From assembly GCA_902581285.1 (NCBI GenBank), contig CACHNP010000017.1:1-35520 (forward strand): a DNA stretch of 35,520 nucleotides. The letters run 5' to 3'. The notes below the pieces were generated by a model. That model saw nothing but the letters and a program-made list of their open reading frames with translations, ran no database searches and was not told the DNA's origin. Numbering within the stretch: position 1 is the stretch's first letter; each line of letters starts with the position of its first letter. Positions 26,738 through 35,304 of the stretch are shown here, piece by piece. The position numbers and the translations under genes were made by a program. The DNA comes from an uncultured Gammaproteobacteria bacterium (GTDB taxonomy: Bacteria; Pseudomonadota; Gammaproteobacteria; Coxiellales; Coxiellaceae).

Positions 26738-26926
26738 TTATTTGCTGTGTTTCGGCATTTTCTTTTCTTTAAAAGTTGCGTAAGCTCGAATCCACGGATC
26801 ATATTTACGATATGTCAGTTTTTCTGGGTTGTTTCTAACGTTTTTTCTGGTGTATCGTCGGTACCCAGATTCTTCAGAAACCATCATTATGATTTGTCTT
26901 TGACCTTTTGATTTTTTTGATGCCAT
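26738..26926 (-). CDS. rpmG: 50S ribosomal protein L33
   Basis: A 62-aa basic protein matching L33: IIMMVSEESGYRRYTRKN, then PEKLTYRKYDPWIR and a final YATFKEKKMPK. It has about six extra residues at each end compared with E. coli L33 and no zinc-binding Cys pairs (the Cys-minus form). It is second in the rpmB-rpmG operon, 34 bp after rpmB. A weak AAGG lies about 10 bases before the ATG. Confidence 0.96.
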   Translation of the reverse strand: MASKKSKGQRQIIMMVSEESGYRRYTRKNVRNNPEKLTYRKYDPWIRAYATFKEKKMPKHSK

Positions 26927-26960
26927 TTTCTAACAACCTTTTGTTGATTTTTTTGATTAC

Positions 26961-27182
26961 TTATTGCTCAGATCGTTTCAGAGCTTCTTCAAGACCGATC
27001 TTGTCAATAAGGCGGATAGCCTTGGTAGATAGTCGTAGTTTGACCCATTTCTGGTCAATTTCGCTCCAGAATCGCTTTACTTGCATGTTTAGGTTAAAGC
27101 AGCGATTGGTTCTTCTCTTTGAGTGAGAAACGTTATGACCGCGCATTTTTTTTCTGTTTGTGATTTTGCACATGTTTGCCAT
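26961..27182 (-). CDS. rpmB: 50S ribosomal protein L28
   Basis: A 73-aa ribosomal protein matching L28: MCKITNRKKMRGHNVSHSKR, then RFWSEIDQKWVKLRLSTKAI and RLIDKIGLEEALK. The frame runs much further upstream, but ATG 27182 has a perfect AAAGGAG 7 bases before it and gives the family length. It has its own promoter at 27223-27251 and is cotranscribed with rpmG. Confidence 0.97.
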   Translation of the reverse strand: MANMCKITNRKKMRGHNVSHSKRRTNRCFNLNMQVKRFWSEIDQKWVKLRLSTKAIRLIDKIGLEEALKRSEQ

Positions 27183-27222
27183 GATCTGGCTCCTTTCTAG
27201 GAATTTAATTCTTAAGCGCGAA

Positions 27223-27251
27223 TTTATACCAAAGACACGAATTGTTGTAAA
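27223..27251 (-). promoter_or_regulatory. Promoter of rpmB-rpmG
   Basis: Minus strand: TTTACA (27246-27251), 17-bp spacer, TATAAA (27223-27228), followed by a GC-rich stretch (TTCGCGC) like the discriminator of stringently controlled ribosomal promoters. It starts about 41 bases before the ATG. Confidence 0.7.
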
Positions 27252-27477
27252 GTTTTCAACGCGCTTTTTTAAAAAAAAGTTGAAACTGACACTATTCTGG
27301 GTGCTGGTATTCTTTTTTTGCTTGTTGCTGGTGTGGATTTCTTGATCTATGCCAGTCAATCTATTTTTTTGTCCTTTTATTGAACGCATTGGGTTGGGTT
27401 CGAGTTCGCTGGTAAATCGGCTGCGAAGCCGGTATATTAATCCCCTTTAATCATGAATTTGAGTCAAGGATATCGAC

Positions 27478-27936
27478 ATGTACAAATCCGTTCAATTAAA
27501 GATACTCGATACGCGATTGGGGCGTGATTTCCCATTACCCACGTACGCGACAGAGGGGTCGGCGGGCCTTGATTTACGCGCATGCGTTGAGGAGTCATTA
27601 ACGATTCAGCCTGGCGTGACAGAGCTGATTCCAACGGGGTTAGCGATGCATTTAGGGGATGCTAGTTTAGCCGCCACTATTTTGCCTCGATCAGGCTTAG
27701 GGCATAAACATGGCATTGTGCTGGGCAATTTGGTGGGCTTAATTGACTCCGATTATCAGGGGCCGCTGATGGTGTCTTGTTGGAATAGAGGTAACAAAGA
27801 GTATGTGATCGAACCGGGTGAAAGAATTGCGCAGTTGGTGATCATGCCCGTATTAAAAGCACAATTCGATATTGTCGATGATTTTCAATTAACAAACAGA
27901 GGAGAGGGTGGTTTTGGCAGTTCAGGACAACATTAA
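27478..27936 (+). CDS. dut: dUTP diphosphatase
   Basis: Dut hydrolyses dUTP to dUMP and diphosphate, keeping uracil out of DNA. The 152-aa trimeric-type enzyme has all five motifs: [39 protein letters not shown] and the C-terminal [10 protein letters not shown]-loop-like tail. ATG 27478 has AAGGA upstream. The algC start follows its stop after one base, so the two are coupled. Confidence 0.97.
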   Translation: MYKSVQLKILDTRLGRDFPLPTYATEGSAGLDLRACVEESLTIQPGVTELIPTGLAMHLGDASLAATILPRSGLGHKHGIVLGNLVGLIDSDYQGPLMVSCWNRGNKEYVIEPGERIAQLVIMPVLKAQFDIVDDFQLTNRGEGGFGSSGQH

Positions 27937-27937
27937 G

Positions 27938-29338
27938 ATGAGTTATCGTCAACTAGAATCAGTGCCACAAGGCGTGTTTCGTACTTATGATATTCGGGGT
28001 GAGGTGAGTGAGCAGGCTATTAACCCGGATTTGGCTTATGCGATAGGCTTGGCGTTTGGCTCTATGGCATTAGCGCAGTCACAATCGACTGTGGTGGTCG
28101 GGCGCGATGGGCGATTGACTGGAAAGGAAATACAGCAAGGCTTGATTGCCGGGCTACGAGCAGCGGGCTGTTCTGTGATTGACGTTGGTTTGGTTTCCAC
28201 TCCCATCCTTTATTACGCCACTAGCGTTCTTAAGGAAACCCAGACAGGCGTCATGGTAACGGCAAGTCACAACCCAAAAGGGGATAATGGATTTAAATTG
28301 GTGTTGAATGGAACGACTCTAAGCTCCGAAGGTGTTCAAGAAATCTATCAGCGTATTGTCGATCGTCGTTTTGTGTCTGGGCAAGGTGCACTCGAAACGC
28401 GCGATGTTGTCCCTGGTTATATCGAGGACATCGTTGGTCGCATTCAGCTGAAGCGCCCGCTGAAAGTGGTGGTGGACTGCGGTAATGGTGTTGGCGCGAT
28501 TGCAGGACCACAAATACTCAAACGCTTAGGTTGTGATGTTATAGAACTGTACTGTGAGGTGGATGGCAATTTCCCCAATCATCACCCAGACCCGACTGTC
28601 CCAAAAAATTTAGTGGATATAATAGCTAAGGTAAAAGAGGAACAAGCCGATCTTGGGCTGGCATTTGATGGTGACGCTGATCGAATTGGTGTCATAACCA
28701 ATGAAGGTCAGGTCATTTGGCCCGATCGACAAATGATGTTGTTTTCGCGTGATTGTTTAAAACGGTATCCCAATGAGCCCGTTATTTTTGATGTCAAATG
28801 CTCAAGCCATTTATCGTCAATCATCACTCAAAGCGGCGGTCATCCCGTTATGTTTAAAACGGGACACTCACTGATTAAAGCAAAAATGAAAGAACTCAAG
28901 GCGCCTCTTGCTGGTGAAATGAGCGGTCATATCTTTTTTAATGACGAATGGTTTGGTTTTGATGATGGGGTGTACGTCGCTTGTCGTTTGCTGCGTATTC
29001 TAAGTGAACAATCATCGTCGGCGAGTGCGTTATTCAAAACCCTGCCTGATAGTGTGAACACGCCGGAGTTAAAATTACCGATGGCAGAAGAACGTAAGGC
29101 GTCTTTTATGCAGCAGTTGATTGACGAGGCCAATTTTTCAGAGCAGTCTCGAGTGACCATTGACGGCCTGCGTTTGGATTTTGGCTATGGTTGGGGGCTT
29201 ATTCGTCCTTCCAACACGTCGGCTTATTTGATTATTCGTTTCGAAGCCGAAACCCAGCAGCAGTTATATCAAATTAAATCAATTTTTAAGCGTGAGTTGT
29301 TAGCAATTGATAGTGGTTTAGAATTACCGTTTAGCTAA
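27938..29338 (+). CDS. algC: Phosphomannomutase/phosphoglucomutase
   Basis: A 466-aa alpha-D-phosphohexomutase that interconverts mannose/glucose 1- and 6-phosphates for LPS and other surface glycans. Motifs: FRTYDIRGEV, phosphoserine site TASHNPKGDNGFK (Ser110), metal loop DGDADR (244-249), sugar loop GEMSGHIFF, and phosphate-binding RPSNTSAYLIIRFE. A GTG at 27908 also opens the frame, but ATG 27938, one base after the dut stop, gives the family start, with AGGA about 10 bases upstream inside dut. In many gammaproteobacteria dfp lies before dut; it is missing here. Confidence 0.95.
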   Translation: MSYRQLESVPQGVFRTYDIRGEVSEQAINPDLAYAIGLAFGSMALAQSQSTVVVGRDGRLTGKEIQQGLIAGLRAAGCSVIDVGLVSTPILYYATSVLKETQTGVMVTASHNPKGDNGFKLVLNGTTLSSEGVQEIYQRIVDRRFVSGQGALETRDVVPGYIEDIVGRIQLKRPLKVVVDCGNGVGAIAGPQILKRLGCDVIELYCEVDGNFPNHHPDPTVPKNLVDIIAKVKEEQADLGLAFDGDADRIGVITNEGQVIWPDRQMMLFSRDCLKRYPNEPVIFDVKCSSHLSSIITQSGGHPVMFKTGHSLIKAKMKELKAPLAGEMSGHIFFNDEWFGFDDGVYVACRLLRILSEQSSSASALFKTLPDSVNTPELKLPMAEERKASFMQQLIDEANFSEQSRVTIDGLRLDFGYGWGLIRPSNTSAYLIIRFEAETQQQLYQIKSIFKRELLAIDSGLELPFS

Positions 29339-29361
29339 GTTACGTTACATCAGGGGTTGGT

Positions 29362-30057
29362 ATGTTAGACCGAGCAGGCTATGTGAGGCCGGCGATTATT
29401 ACGCGGCCCCGATCGCCTTTAGATTTTGTAGAAAGTTCAAATCACTTACGACCTGAATTAGAAGCCTGTTACAATTCGCTTGGCTTGTTATTGAGAGGGT
29501 TCAGATCAAAAGTTAGAGAATTAGTGCTCGAGGTACAGGAACTTTTGTCACGCTCTGATGTTAGCCCGATTTTTTCCGATCGGGTTTCTTGCGTTCGACG
29601 ACTCATGAAGTTCAGATCTGAATTATTGACGCTCGATCTGTTGGCGCATCGTTTGCAGTGGCAATCACAGTCAGCTGATGCAAGAGTGTTGAGTATGCCG
29701 TGGTGTTATGCTTTTTCTCGCCAGGCTTATGATACGCTTTCTTCAAGTGGGTTTGCGCCGCTTCACTGTTTTATTGGAGAGCACAATGAAATCTTGCGGC
29801 GCATGATTGAAGATGATGTCGGCTTAGTGCGCTTTCTTAACATTATTCAACTGCATCACCGGTCTTCTCAACACGGTTTTTCCAGTGTTGGTGCGCGCTA
29901 TCGGCGGGCTATGCCAAGTCGCTATTCTAACTCCAGCCCTGAGGGTCTCTTCTCCACTCGTTTAAGGTGTCTTTCTGTTGCAAGTCAAACAGCGCCTGAT
30001 GATTCAAGCAGTCCTCAAAGTGGGACAAGCAATGCACTTCGACGCCGATCTCATTGA
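29362..30057 (+). CDS. Hypothetical protein whose end overlaps pyrE antisense
   Basis: I do not recognise this 231-aa protein. It is basic, mainly helical over residues 30-165 (LRPELEACYNSLGLLLRGF, FRSKVRELVLEVQELLS), and has a Ser/Arg-rich tail. There is no signal peptide or TM. ATG 29362 has AGGGG 5 bases upstream and lies 23 bp after algC, so it is probably the third gene of the dut-algC unit. The last 131 bp run opposite to the 3' end of pyrE. The tail (VASQTAPDDSSSPQSGTSN) looks like read-out of the antisense strand, suggesting that the original stop was lost and the frame extended into pyrE. Confidence 0.55.
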   Translation: MLDRAGYVRPAIITRPRSPLDFVESSNHLRPELEACYNSLGLLLRGFRSKVRELVLEVQELLSRSDVSPIFSDRVSCVRRLMKFRSELLTLDLLAHRLQWQSQSADARVLSMPWCYAFSRQAYDTLSSSGFAPLHCFIGEHNEILRRMIEDDVGLVRFLNIIQLHHRSSQHGFSSVGARYRRAMPSRYSNSSPEGLFSTRLRCLSVASQTAPDDSSSPQSGTSNALRRRSH

Positions 30058-30541
30058 ATGCGTTTTGCGCTTGCAGTAAGTCGTAGTTGAAAATAGCGAA
30101 GCAGTGTTTTACTTCTGCGTTGGCTTGCTGGATAGCGTTGATGGCATTAATAGCACTGCCACCGGTGGATATGAGGTCTTCGATAAGACACACTTTTTTT
30201 CCAGGCTGTAGGCGACCTTCGATTTGGTTCTTGGTGCCGTGTGCTTTTGCTTTAGAGCGGATGTAAATCATCGGTTTATTTAATCTGTCGGCGATCCAAG
30301 CAGCGTGTGGGATGCCGGCAGTTGCAGTGCCTGCGATAACATCAAATGTTTCTCCGGTGCTTTTAATCTTTTCAATAAAAGCATCGATAATTAGGTTTCT
30401 TTCGCGGGTTTCTGAAATGAGAATACGATTATCGCAATAGATGGGTGAGCGGATTCCTGAGCTGAAAGTGAACGGGTTGTCAGTGTCAATTTTAATCGCT
30501 TCTATTTTGAGCAAAAGCTGGAATGTGTCAGTACTATTCAT
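29927..30541 (-). CDS. pyrE: Orotate phosphoribosyltransferase
   Basis: PyrE makes orotidine 5'-phosphate from orotate and PRPP (pyrimidine synthesis). The 204-aa chain has FTFSSGIRSPIYCDNR, GTATAGIPHAAWIAD, RSKAKAHGTKNQIEG and the PRPP loop VCLIEDLISTGGS. The C-terminal NEWRRDPQGW matches one branch of the family, so the overlap with the converging gene belongs genuinely to pyrE. ATG 30541 has AAGGGA 5 bases upstream. Confidence 0.95.
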   Translation of the reverse strand: MNSTDTFQLLLKIEAIKIDTDNPFTFSSGIRSPIYCDNRILISETRERNLIIDAFIEKIKSTGETFDVIAGTATAGIPHAAWIADRLNKPMIYIRSKAKAHGTKNQIEGRLQPGKKVCLIEDLISTGGSAINAINAIQQANAEVKHCFAIFNYDLLQAQNAFNEIGVEVHCLSHFEDCLNHQALFDLQQKDTLNEWRRDPQGWS

Positions 30542-30665
30542 AGTTGTCCCTTGTATGGCCAGTTAAACTGAAACAACATGGTATACCAATTTGAACAGAA
30601 ATAACATTGTATTTGCTCGCATTCAACATTATATTGAACCCAGGTGAGCTAAAAGGGAGAATAAA

Positions 30666-31433
30666 ATGCGAGTCATTAGTGTGAACTTAAATGGTATCCG
30701 TGCCGCAGGCAGAAAGGGGTTCTACCCGTGGTTAGAAAAGCAACAAGCGGATTTTGTTTGCATGCAGGAGACCAAGGCGCAAATGGCCGTTTTGACCGAT
30801 GAGCTTTATCGACCCGAAGGTTACTATTCCGTGTTTTCGGATGCGGTTAAAAAAGGTTACAGTGGTGTGGGTATCTACAGTAAACAAAAGCCAGATAATG
30901 TGACTCATCATTTGGGGTGGGAGTGTGCAGACACGGAAGGTCGTTACGTTCAGGTGGATGTCGGGGATTTATCGGTGGTGTCTTTGTATTTGCCGTCGGG
31001 TAGCAGCGGTGAAGAACGCCAAGCGAAAAAGTTTGAGTTTATGCGACATTATCGAACTATTTTGGATGAGCAAATGCAGTCGGGTCGACGTTTTATTATT
31101 TGTGGCGATTGGAACATTGTGCACACCGAAAAAGACATTAAAAATTTCAAGTCCAATCAAAAAACGTCTGGGTGCCTCCCAGAGGAACGCGCTTGGCTGG
31201 ATGATCTATTAACGCAAGGGCAATTTGTTGATGCTTTTAGAGAAGTGAATCAAGACGCGCATCAATACACGTGGTGGTCTAATCGGGGGCGAGCGTGGGA
31301 TAATAACGTGGGTTGGCGAATTGACTATCAAATGATTACACCTAACCTGCGTGATACCGTTAAAGCCACCAGTATTTATAAAGACCAACGTTTCTCTGAT
31401 CATGCGCCGTTAATTGTCGATTATGCCATGTGA
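30666..31433 (+). CDS. xth: Exodeoxyribonuclease III
   Basis: A 255-aa Xth/AP-endonuclease-family enzyme that cuts DNA at abasic sites and degrades 3' ends. Visible active-site residues: Asn7 (VNLNGIRAA), Glu35 (MQETKAQ), GDWNI (Asp148, Asn150) and SDHAPL (Asp245, His246). The NNVGWRIDYQ segment near residue 217 is also typical. ATG 30666 has AAGGGAG 6 bases upstream. It functions with MutM in base excision repair, though it is divergent from pyrE rather than operonic with mutM. Confidence 0.95.
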   Translation: MRVISVNLNGIRAAGRKGFYPWLEKQQADFVCMQETKAQMAVLTDELYRPEGYYSVFSDAVKKGYSGVGIYSKQKPDNVTHHLGWECADTEGRYVQVDVGDLSVVSLYLPSGSSGEERQAKKFEFMRHYRTILDEQMQSGRRFIICGDWNIVHTEKDIKNFKSNQKTSGCLPEERAWLDDLLTQGQFVDAFREVNQDAHQYTWWSNRGRAWDNNVGWRIDYQMITPNLRDTVKATSIYKDQRFSDHAPLIVDYAM

Positions 31434-31466
31434 CATGCTGAATAAAGTGGTATTTAGATAAAAAAA

Positions 31467-31497
31467 AGCAAGACAAAGCGGATGACTTTGTCTTGCT
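31467..31497 (-). terminator. Strong hairpin between xth and the BI-1 gene
   Basis: AGCAAGACAAAG, 7-base loop, CTTTGTCTTGCT: a perfect 12-bp stem. On the minus strand it is followed by seven T, so it terminates the Bax-inhibitor gene; in the plus direction it is followed only by GTTT but can still slow xth transcripts. Confidence 0.85.
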
Positions 31498-31515
31498 GTT
31501 TCATGTAGTCTCGGT

Positions 31516-32220
31516 TTAGCGGCGTTTGCCAGTAAACTCCAATAATTCTAAGAATAGGTTCACTAAGTCTAAATACAAGCTTAAGGCCCCGCACAACGCC
31601 ATTTTAAAAGTGTCTTCACGAGAAGCGTTGGGGCAAAACGACTGCTTGATTTTTTGCGTGTCGTATGCGGTCAGTCCGCTGAATATCAAAATACCAGCAG
31701 CCGACATGGCCAGTTGCGTGCTGTGTAGCTGCAAGCCTGGGATAAAGAAAGAACCGATTGATAAGATGATTAAACCAATCAGGCCCATGTAACAAAAAGA
31801 ACCCACTGGGCCGAGGTCACGTTTAGTGAAATAACCCACAGCGCTTAAGCCAGCAAACGAAGCAGCGCAGATACCCAAAGTTTGAATGATGCTAGCCGAG
31901 GTGTACGCAAGCATGACCACAGACAATGTGAGACCGGATAAAATAGAATAAAGTACAGTTAGGCTAAACACGGTGCTGGCGCTAAAGCGTCTGAGTATAC
32001 GGCTAAAAAACCAAACAAAAAGTAGTTGCCCGAGTAAAAGACCACCAAACAGTCCGCGGTTTGTGAGAATGGAGTGCATTAAGTGTGTATTCCGACTGGC
32101 GTAGTATGCCACGCCAAGTGTGAGGAATAAGCAGAGTGACATAATCATGTAAACATGGCTCATGAAGCGTGCTCTAAGATCGCGGTGTGAGTGTGATTGT
32201 GTTTGTAAAGGTGATTTCAT
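31516..32220 (-). CDS. Bax inhibitor-1 / YccA-family membrane protein
   Basis: A 234-aa protein with about seven TM segments in the BI-1 (TMBIM) arrangement. Signatures: SASTVFSLTVLYSILSGLTL, SAVGYFTKRDLGPVG, and FSGLTAYDTQKIKQ near the end with the conserved Asp. Bacterial relatives include YccA (an FtsH modulator) and YbhL. BI-1 proteins are inner-membrane ion/pH-gated leak channels or stress modulators. The N-terminal 18 residues are His/Arg-rich and cytoplasmic. ATG 32220 has AAGGA 8 bases upstream. It is monocistronic and ends in the hairpin at 31467-31497. Confidence 0.92.
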   Translation of the reverse strand: MKSPLQTQSHSHRDLRARFMSHVYMIMSLCLFLTLGVAYYASRNTHLMHSILTNRGLFGGLLLGQLLFVWFFSRILRRFSASTVFSLTVLYSILSGLTLSVVMLAYTSASIIQTLGICAASFAGLSAVGYFTKRDLGPVGSFCYMGLIGLIILSIGSFFIPGLQLHSTQLAMSAAGILIFSGLTAYDTQKIKQSFCPNASREDTFKMALCGALSLYLDLVNLFLELLEFTGKRR

Positions 32221-32513
32221 AGTGTGTTTCCTTTTTGTGGTAAAGAGGTTTAGTTTTGTTTATATTTACTGTAAGTCATTGATTTTTTATTTATTAGACA
32301 ACATTCTACCATTAAGTGTGGCGTAATTCCAGTATTCTGTATTTTTTTTAATCTATTTTGGTTTTTTGTTGCCTGTTAGGCGCAATCATACCGTGAGGTG
32401 AGAGCGTGCTTGTATCAAATAGCGACAAAATTAATAAATATCAATGATTTGATAAGCTGTTATCGCTGCATTTATTTGGTAGTATGACGGCAAATTAAGT
32501 TAAGGTGATACTC
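32221..32513. other. Divergent intergenic region
   Basis: 293 bp between the BI-1 gene and the HAD-type gene, AT-rich. No convincing -35/-10 pair, hairpin or small ORF was found; a TAGTAT at 32471-32476 could be a -10 for the plus-strand gene. Confidence 0.3.
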
Positions 32514-34061
32514 ATGCAAATTGTTGTGTCCTTGTGGGATTTTGTGAAATTTGATAAGAAGAATAACACAATAGAGTGTGATCTTGAGCACCTTGAAAAA
32601 CTTCAGCAGGCTTTTCCTGCTCTTAAAAGTTTGTTTATTGTTTATTCTTCGTTTTCACCTCCAAATGAATCTGGGGCGTTATTTCAAGTGCGCTCAAAAG
32701 AATCTGGCGTCAAACGTAAGGGGTTGGGTTTGGTTGGAGTGGCGTGTTTGAAAGACTATGTCAAAGGCATTTGCACTGAGTTTGGCTTAACCTCTGTTTT
32801 TCATTTTTTGCCACAGAATAAATTAATTACCTCGAAAAAAGTGTTTGTTGGTTTTAACCGCTTAAAGCTACATGGCATGGGTTTACACACGGTACCACCT
32901 TACTCTTTCCAAGTGGATAGTCTGCCGATTGAAGAGGGCGCACTGTTTCACAATACGGAGTATTCGCATTTTTTTTCTGCTGGTGATACTGTGATTCCAT
33001 CAACGAACTATGGTGCAGGCGCATTGTCTTTATGCGAACGTTTTTCAGTGGAGTCGCAAGATGCCCCAACTGAGGTGACGGTTGTGAGTGATATTGATAA
33101 CACATTGTTATTGGATTACATTTACAAGCTCACAAAAAAAACGGCAATTAATCCTTTCCTGGTGTCTTTGTTGAAACAACTTTGTCGTCGTCCAGGAATG
33201 CTTGTCAAGTTTGTTCCGCTGACTGCTCGCTACAATTTTGAATTAGCAACTGAGTTGGGTGAATATTATGATGAAAACAGTAATGGTCATGCTATTTCAT
33301 TAAGATCAATTTTAACCGCATTAGAAACAAGCATGAATGAGTATCAAGAGCAATTCGCGTTTGAATGTAACATGCGTGACTTATGGGATAATGCCATTTA
33401 CACTCGAACTATTAAAAATCATGAGGAAAATGGTAGGATTGTTCATTACCCTAAAATTTGGGTGGTAGCACAGCGTATCTGGAAGAATAAAATCACCAGC
33501 CCACAAGTCCTGTTAATCGATGATCAAGATGTTGAAATACAGCCTTGGGCGCTGAAGAACTTGTATGACACTATTCATTCGAGCGTGGTGACAGAAGTAC
33601 TCGGTCTCGCGATGCATTGTCAGGATTATCATGAATTTTTGTCTGAAAATTTAAACCAACTCAGTCAACTGATTGAGCGTCGAAAAAAGGCTCACAATAC
33701 CGTTGAACATACAAAAAAAAGCGTTTCGTCAAGCTCGCGTCGTGTTAGTCTATTTTCTTCTGTTCCTAGCTTAAAACAACAACAGTGGGCTTTGTTTAGT
33801 CAGGTTTTTAAAGAACTTGTGATGTTTGTCTGTGTAAAAAAAGGGGTGAGTATCACCACACTGCAATCGTCAGAAAAGCCACAAGTGCAAAAGACTCGAT
33901 TGACCCAGATGGTAGACAGCTTATTTGTAACACCGATTGCAACCGCAAAAGTCAGCGATCATCTTGTGCAAAAGATATCGGAATTGGATTCACCGACTTC
34001 TGTAAAAGAGCAAGCAGATAAAAAAGTTGATGAGGTCAGAAAAGGCCTTGTTAATGGATAA
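32514..34061 (+). CDS. Large protein with HAD-type phosphatase motifs
   Basis: This 515-aa protein has an unrecognised N-terminal region (1-185) and then HAD-superfamily signatures: motif I VVSDIDNTLL (Asp193, Asp195), motif II VPLTAR (Thr237), a Lys-rich candidate motif III near WKNKITSP, and motif IV LLIDDQDVEI (Asp336, Asp337). The order and spacing fit a phosphatase with a helical cap at about 245-310. A Ser/Lys-rich linker (VEHTKKSVSSSSRR) separates the C-terminal 120 aa, which end in a charged helix. There is no signal peptide or TM. The substrate is unknown; size and domain mix resemble secreted effectors of intracellular bacteria. ATG 32514 has AAGGTG 6 bases upstream; GTG 32505 is rejected. 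Confidence 0.75.
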   Translation: MQIVVSLWDFVKFDKKNNTIECDLEHLEKLQQAFPALKSLFIVYSSFSPPNESGALFQVRSKESGVKRKGLGLVGVACLKDYVKGICTEFGLTSVFHFLPQNKLITSKKVFVGFNRLKLHGMGLHTVPPYSFQVDSLPIEEGALFHNTEYSHFFSAGDTVIPSTNYGAGALSLCERFSVESQDAPTEVTVVSDIDNTLLLDYIYKLTKKTAINPFLVSLLKQLCRRPGMLVKFVPLTARYNFELATELGEYYDENSNGHAISLRSILTALETSMNEYQEQFAFECNMRDLWDNAIYTRTIKNHEENGRIVHYPKIWVVAQRIWKNKITSPQVLLIDDQDVEIQPWALKNLYDTIHSSVVTEVLGLAMHCQDYHEFLSENLNQLSQLIERRKKAHNTVEHTKKSVSSSSRRVSLFSSVPSLKQQQWALFSQVFKELVMFVCVKKGVSITTLQSSEKPQVQKTRLTQMVDSLFVTPIATAKVSDHLVQKISELDSPTSVKEQADKKVDEVRKGLVNG

Positions 34062-34118
34062 GGCCTTGGGGAACAAAGAGTATGGTGTAACCTAACAGGT
34101 GTAATACACTGGCATCTT

Positions 34119-34643
34119 TTAGATGCTGTAAGCTCGTCGTAGATTGATATTTACGACTGTTGCTTGGTCTGCTTTGTTGTTTTCAGGCTTGAGACGTTTT
34201 AATTTTTTTGTAAGCTCAAGCGATAACCTACTAGTAAACCAGTTGGTTTCACCGAAATGATTTTTTGCGTACTCAAATATTCGGATCCCGTCTTTACTTG
34301 CATCTTGAAAAGAACAGGGGTGATTCCAAGTGATATCTGCTAGACATCTGAATAAAAGTAAGTCTTGATTGATGATAGCGTAATCGATGGGCTTGAATCC
34401 TAGCGCTGTTTTTTGGTGAAACAACTCAGGTTTTTTTTCGCCAAGGTATTGAAGAATGTCTTGTTGATTGCTGATGGCGGCGAGATGCGCCAAGTTTGCG
34501 TTGTTGCAATTACACAGTAAGAGGTTATCAGGTGATTCTTCGGAGTCTAGCTTTGTCACGAATTGGGGTAAGTCGCCTGCTTTGATGCATGCGAAGAGGG
34601 ATTAAATTTTATTGGAAGCGGTATTGAATAAAGTGGGTCTCAT
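34119..34643 (-). pseudogene. Ankyrin-repeat protein gene with an in-frame TAA at codon 14
   Basis: ATG 34643 has a perfect AAAGGAG 5 bases upstream and encodes MRPTLFNTASNKI, then TAA (34602-34604). The same frame continues without another stop for 160 codons: SLFACIKAGDLPQFVTKLD, then ankyrin-type repeats (NLAHLAAISNQQDILQYLGE, GFKPIDYAIINQDLLLFRCL), then a basic C-terminus. The frame is exact across the stop (13 codons), so this is one gene hit by a nonsense change. A rescue start at GTG 34559 would give 146 aa but has no ribosome site. Ankyrin proteins commonly bind host proteins. It could be a dead gene or a readthrough case; the stop could also be a sequencing error. A promoter is visible at 34666-34694. 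Confidence 0.7.
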
Positions 34644-34665
34644 GTTGTCTCCTTTTTTTGCGCTT

Positions 34666-34694
34666 ACATTACCAACTGTGAATCGCAGCGTCAA
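34666..34694 (-). promoter_or_regulatory. Candidate promoter of the ankyrin gene
   Basis: Minus strand: TTGACG (34689-34694), 17-bp spacer, TAATGT (34666-34671), 22 bases before ATG 34643. Good -35, weak -10. Confidence 0.4.
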
Positions 34695-34767
34695 TACAGT
34701 ATCGCTGTTAGATGGAATAAAATTATTAAGGTGTGGTTTTATTGTTTATGAATGGATCAGCTTGGGG

Positions 34768-34773
34768 TATAAT
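34768..34773 (+). promoter_or_regulatory. Consensus -10 before the four-TM gene
   Basis: TATAAT, about 31 bases before ATG 34805. The nearest TTG-type -35 (TTGTTT, 34742-34747) is 20 bp away, longer than ideal. Confidence 0.4.
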
Positions 34774-34804
34774 TACTGTGCTTATGATGTTTGGGGAGTG
34801 AATG

Positions 34805-35296
34805 ATGAGCAATCAAGTTGATGATCAAATTGCATGGAAACGTCTACAAGTCGTGTGGATTGTTTTGTTGAGTTCTGTTTTTTTAGGTTCTTTGTGCTTT
34901 GTGTTTTGGATAAACCTGTCGGCTAGTTCGTCATCTTTTCTGCGAATATGTTTACCAAGTCTGATTGTCTTCGCTTATTTACTGCAATTATGCAGTTTTT
35001 TATCTTCGTGCGTATATCGACGCGGTGCTGGTTCAACATTGTTGTCTCATCATCGGCGGTTATCTAATGTCTGCACGTTTTACTTTGTATTCAGTTCTCT
35101 ATTCTGGGTATGGTTTATTGGTGCTGTGGTTGGCGTGTCGAAATATCGTGCCTTTCTACATCCAATTACTGGCTTGGATGATTCATTTTCTTTTTTCTAC
35201 GTTTTTTATGGGTTACTCCAGTTGTGGATGTTTGTGTTCTCATTTATTGGCTTTCTATCTGCGCGTGATCATATTGGGTTTGGTAAGACAAAGTAA
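34805..35296 (+). CDS. Four-TM membrane protein of unknown function
   Basis: I recognise no family. The 163-aa protein has a short charged N-terminus (SNQVDDQIAWKRLQ), then four hydrophobic segments at about 15-37, 48-70, 90-112 and 130-152, with the basic loop YRRGAGSTLLSHHRR between the second and third, and a short charged end (ARDHIGFGKTK). This fits an inner-membrane protein with both ends in the cytoplasm. ATG 34805 is preferred over ATG 34802 because GGGGAG lies 6 bases before it. The gene ends 9 bp before the palindromic repeat array, which may have inserted just behind it. Confidence 0.65.
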   Translation: MSNQVDDQIAWKRLQVVWIVLLSSVFLGSLCFVFWINLSASSSSFLRICLPSLIVFAYLLQLCSFLSSCVYRRGAGSTLLSHHRRLSNVCTFYFVFSSLFWVWFIGAVVGVSKYRAFLHPITGLDDSFSFFYVFYGLLQLWMFVFSFIGFLSARDHIGFGKTK

Positions 35297-35304
35297 TACG
35301 GTAA

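Noticed and set aside
27183-27389. Upstream extension of the rpmB frame
   Set aside because: L28 is about 75-78 aa and the ATG at 27182 has a perfect ribosome site; the extension covers the promoter.
34018-34062. Inverted repeat GGCCTT/AAGGCC at the end of the HAD-type gene
   Set aside because: The stem is short, lies inside the coding end and has no T-run, so it is not called a terminator.
34612-34821. Plus-strand open frame opposite the ankyrin gene start
   Set aside because: It covers the promoters of both flanking genes and lacks a ribosome site; the conserved ankyrin reading is on the other strand.
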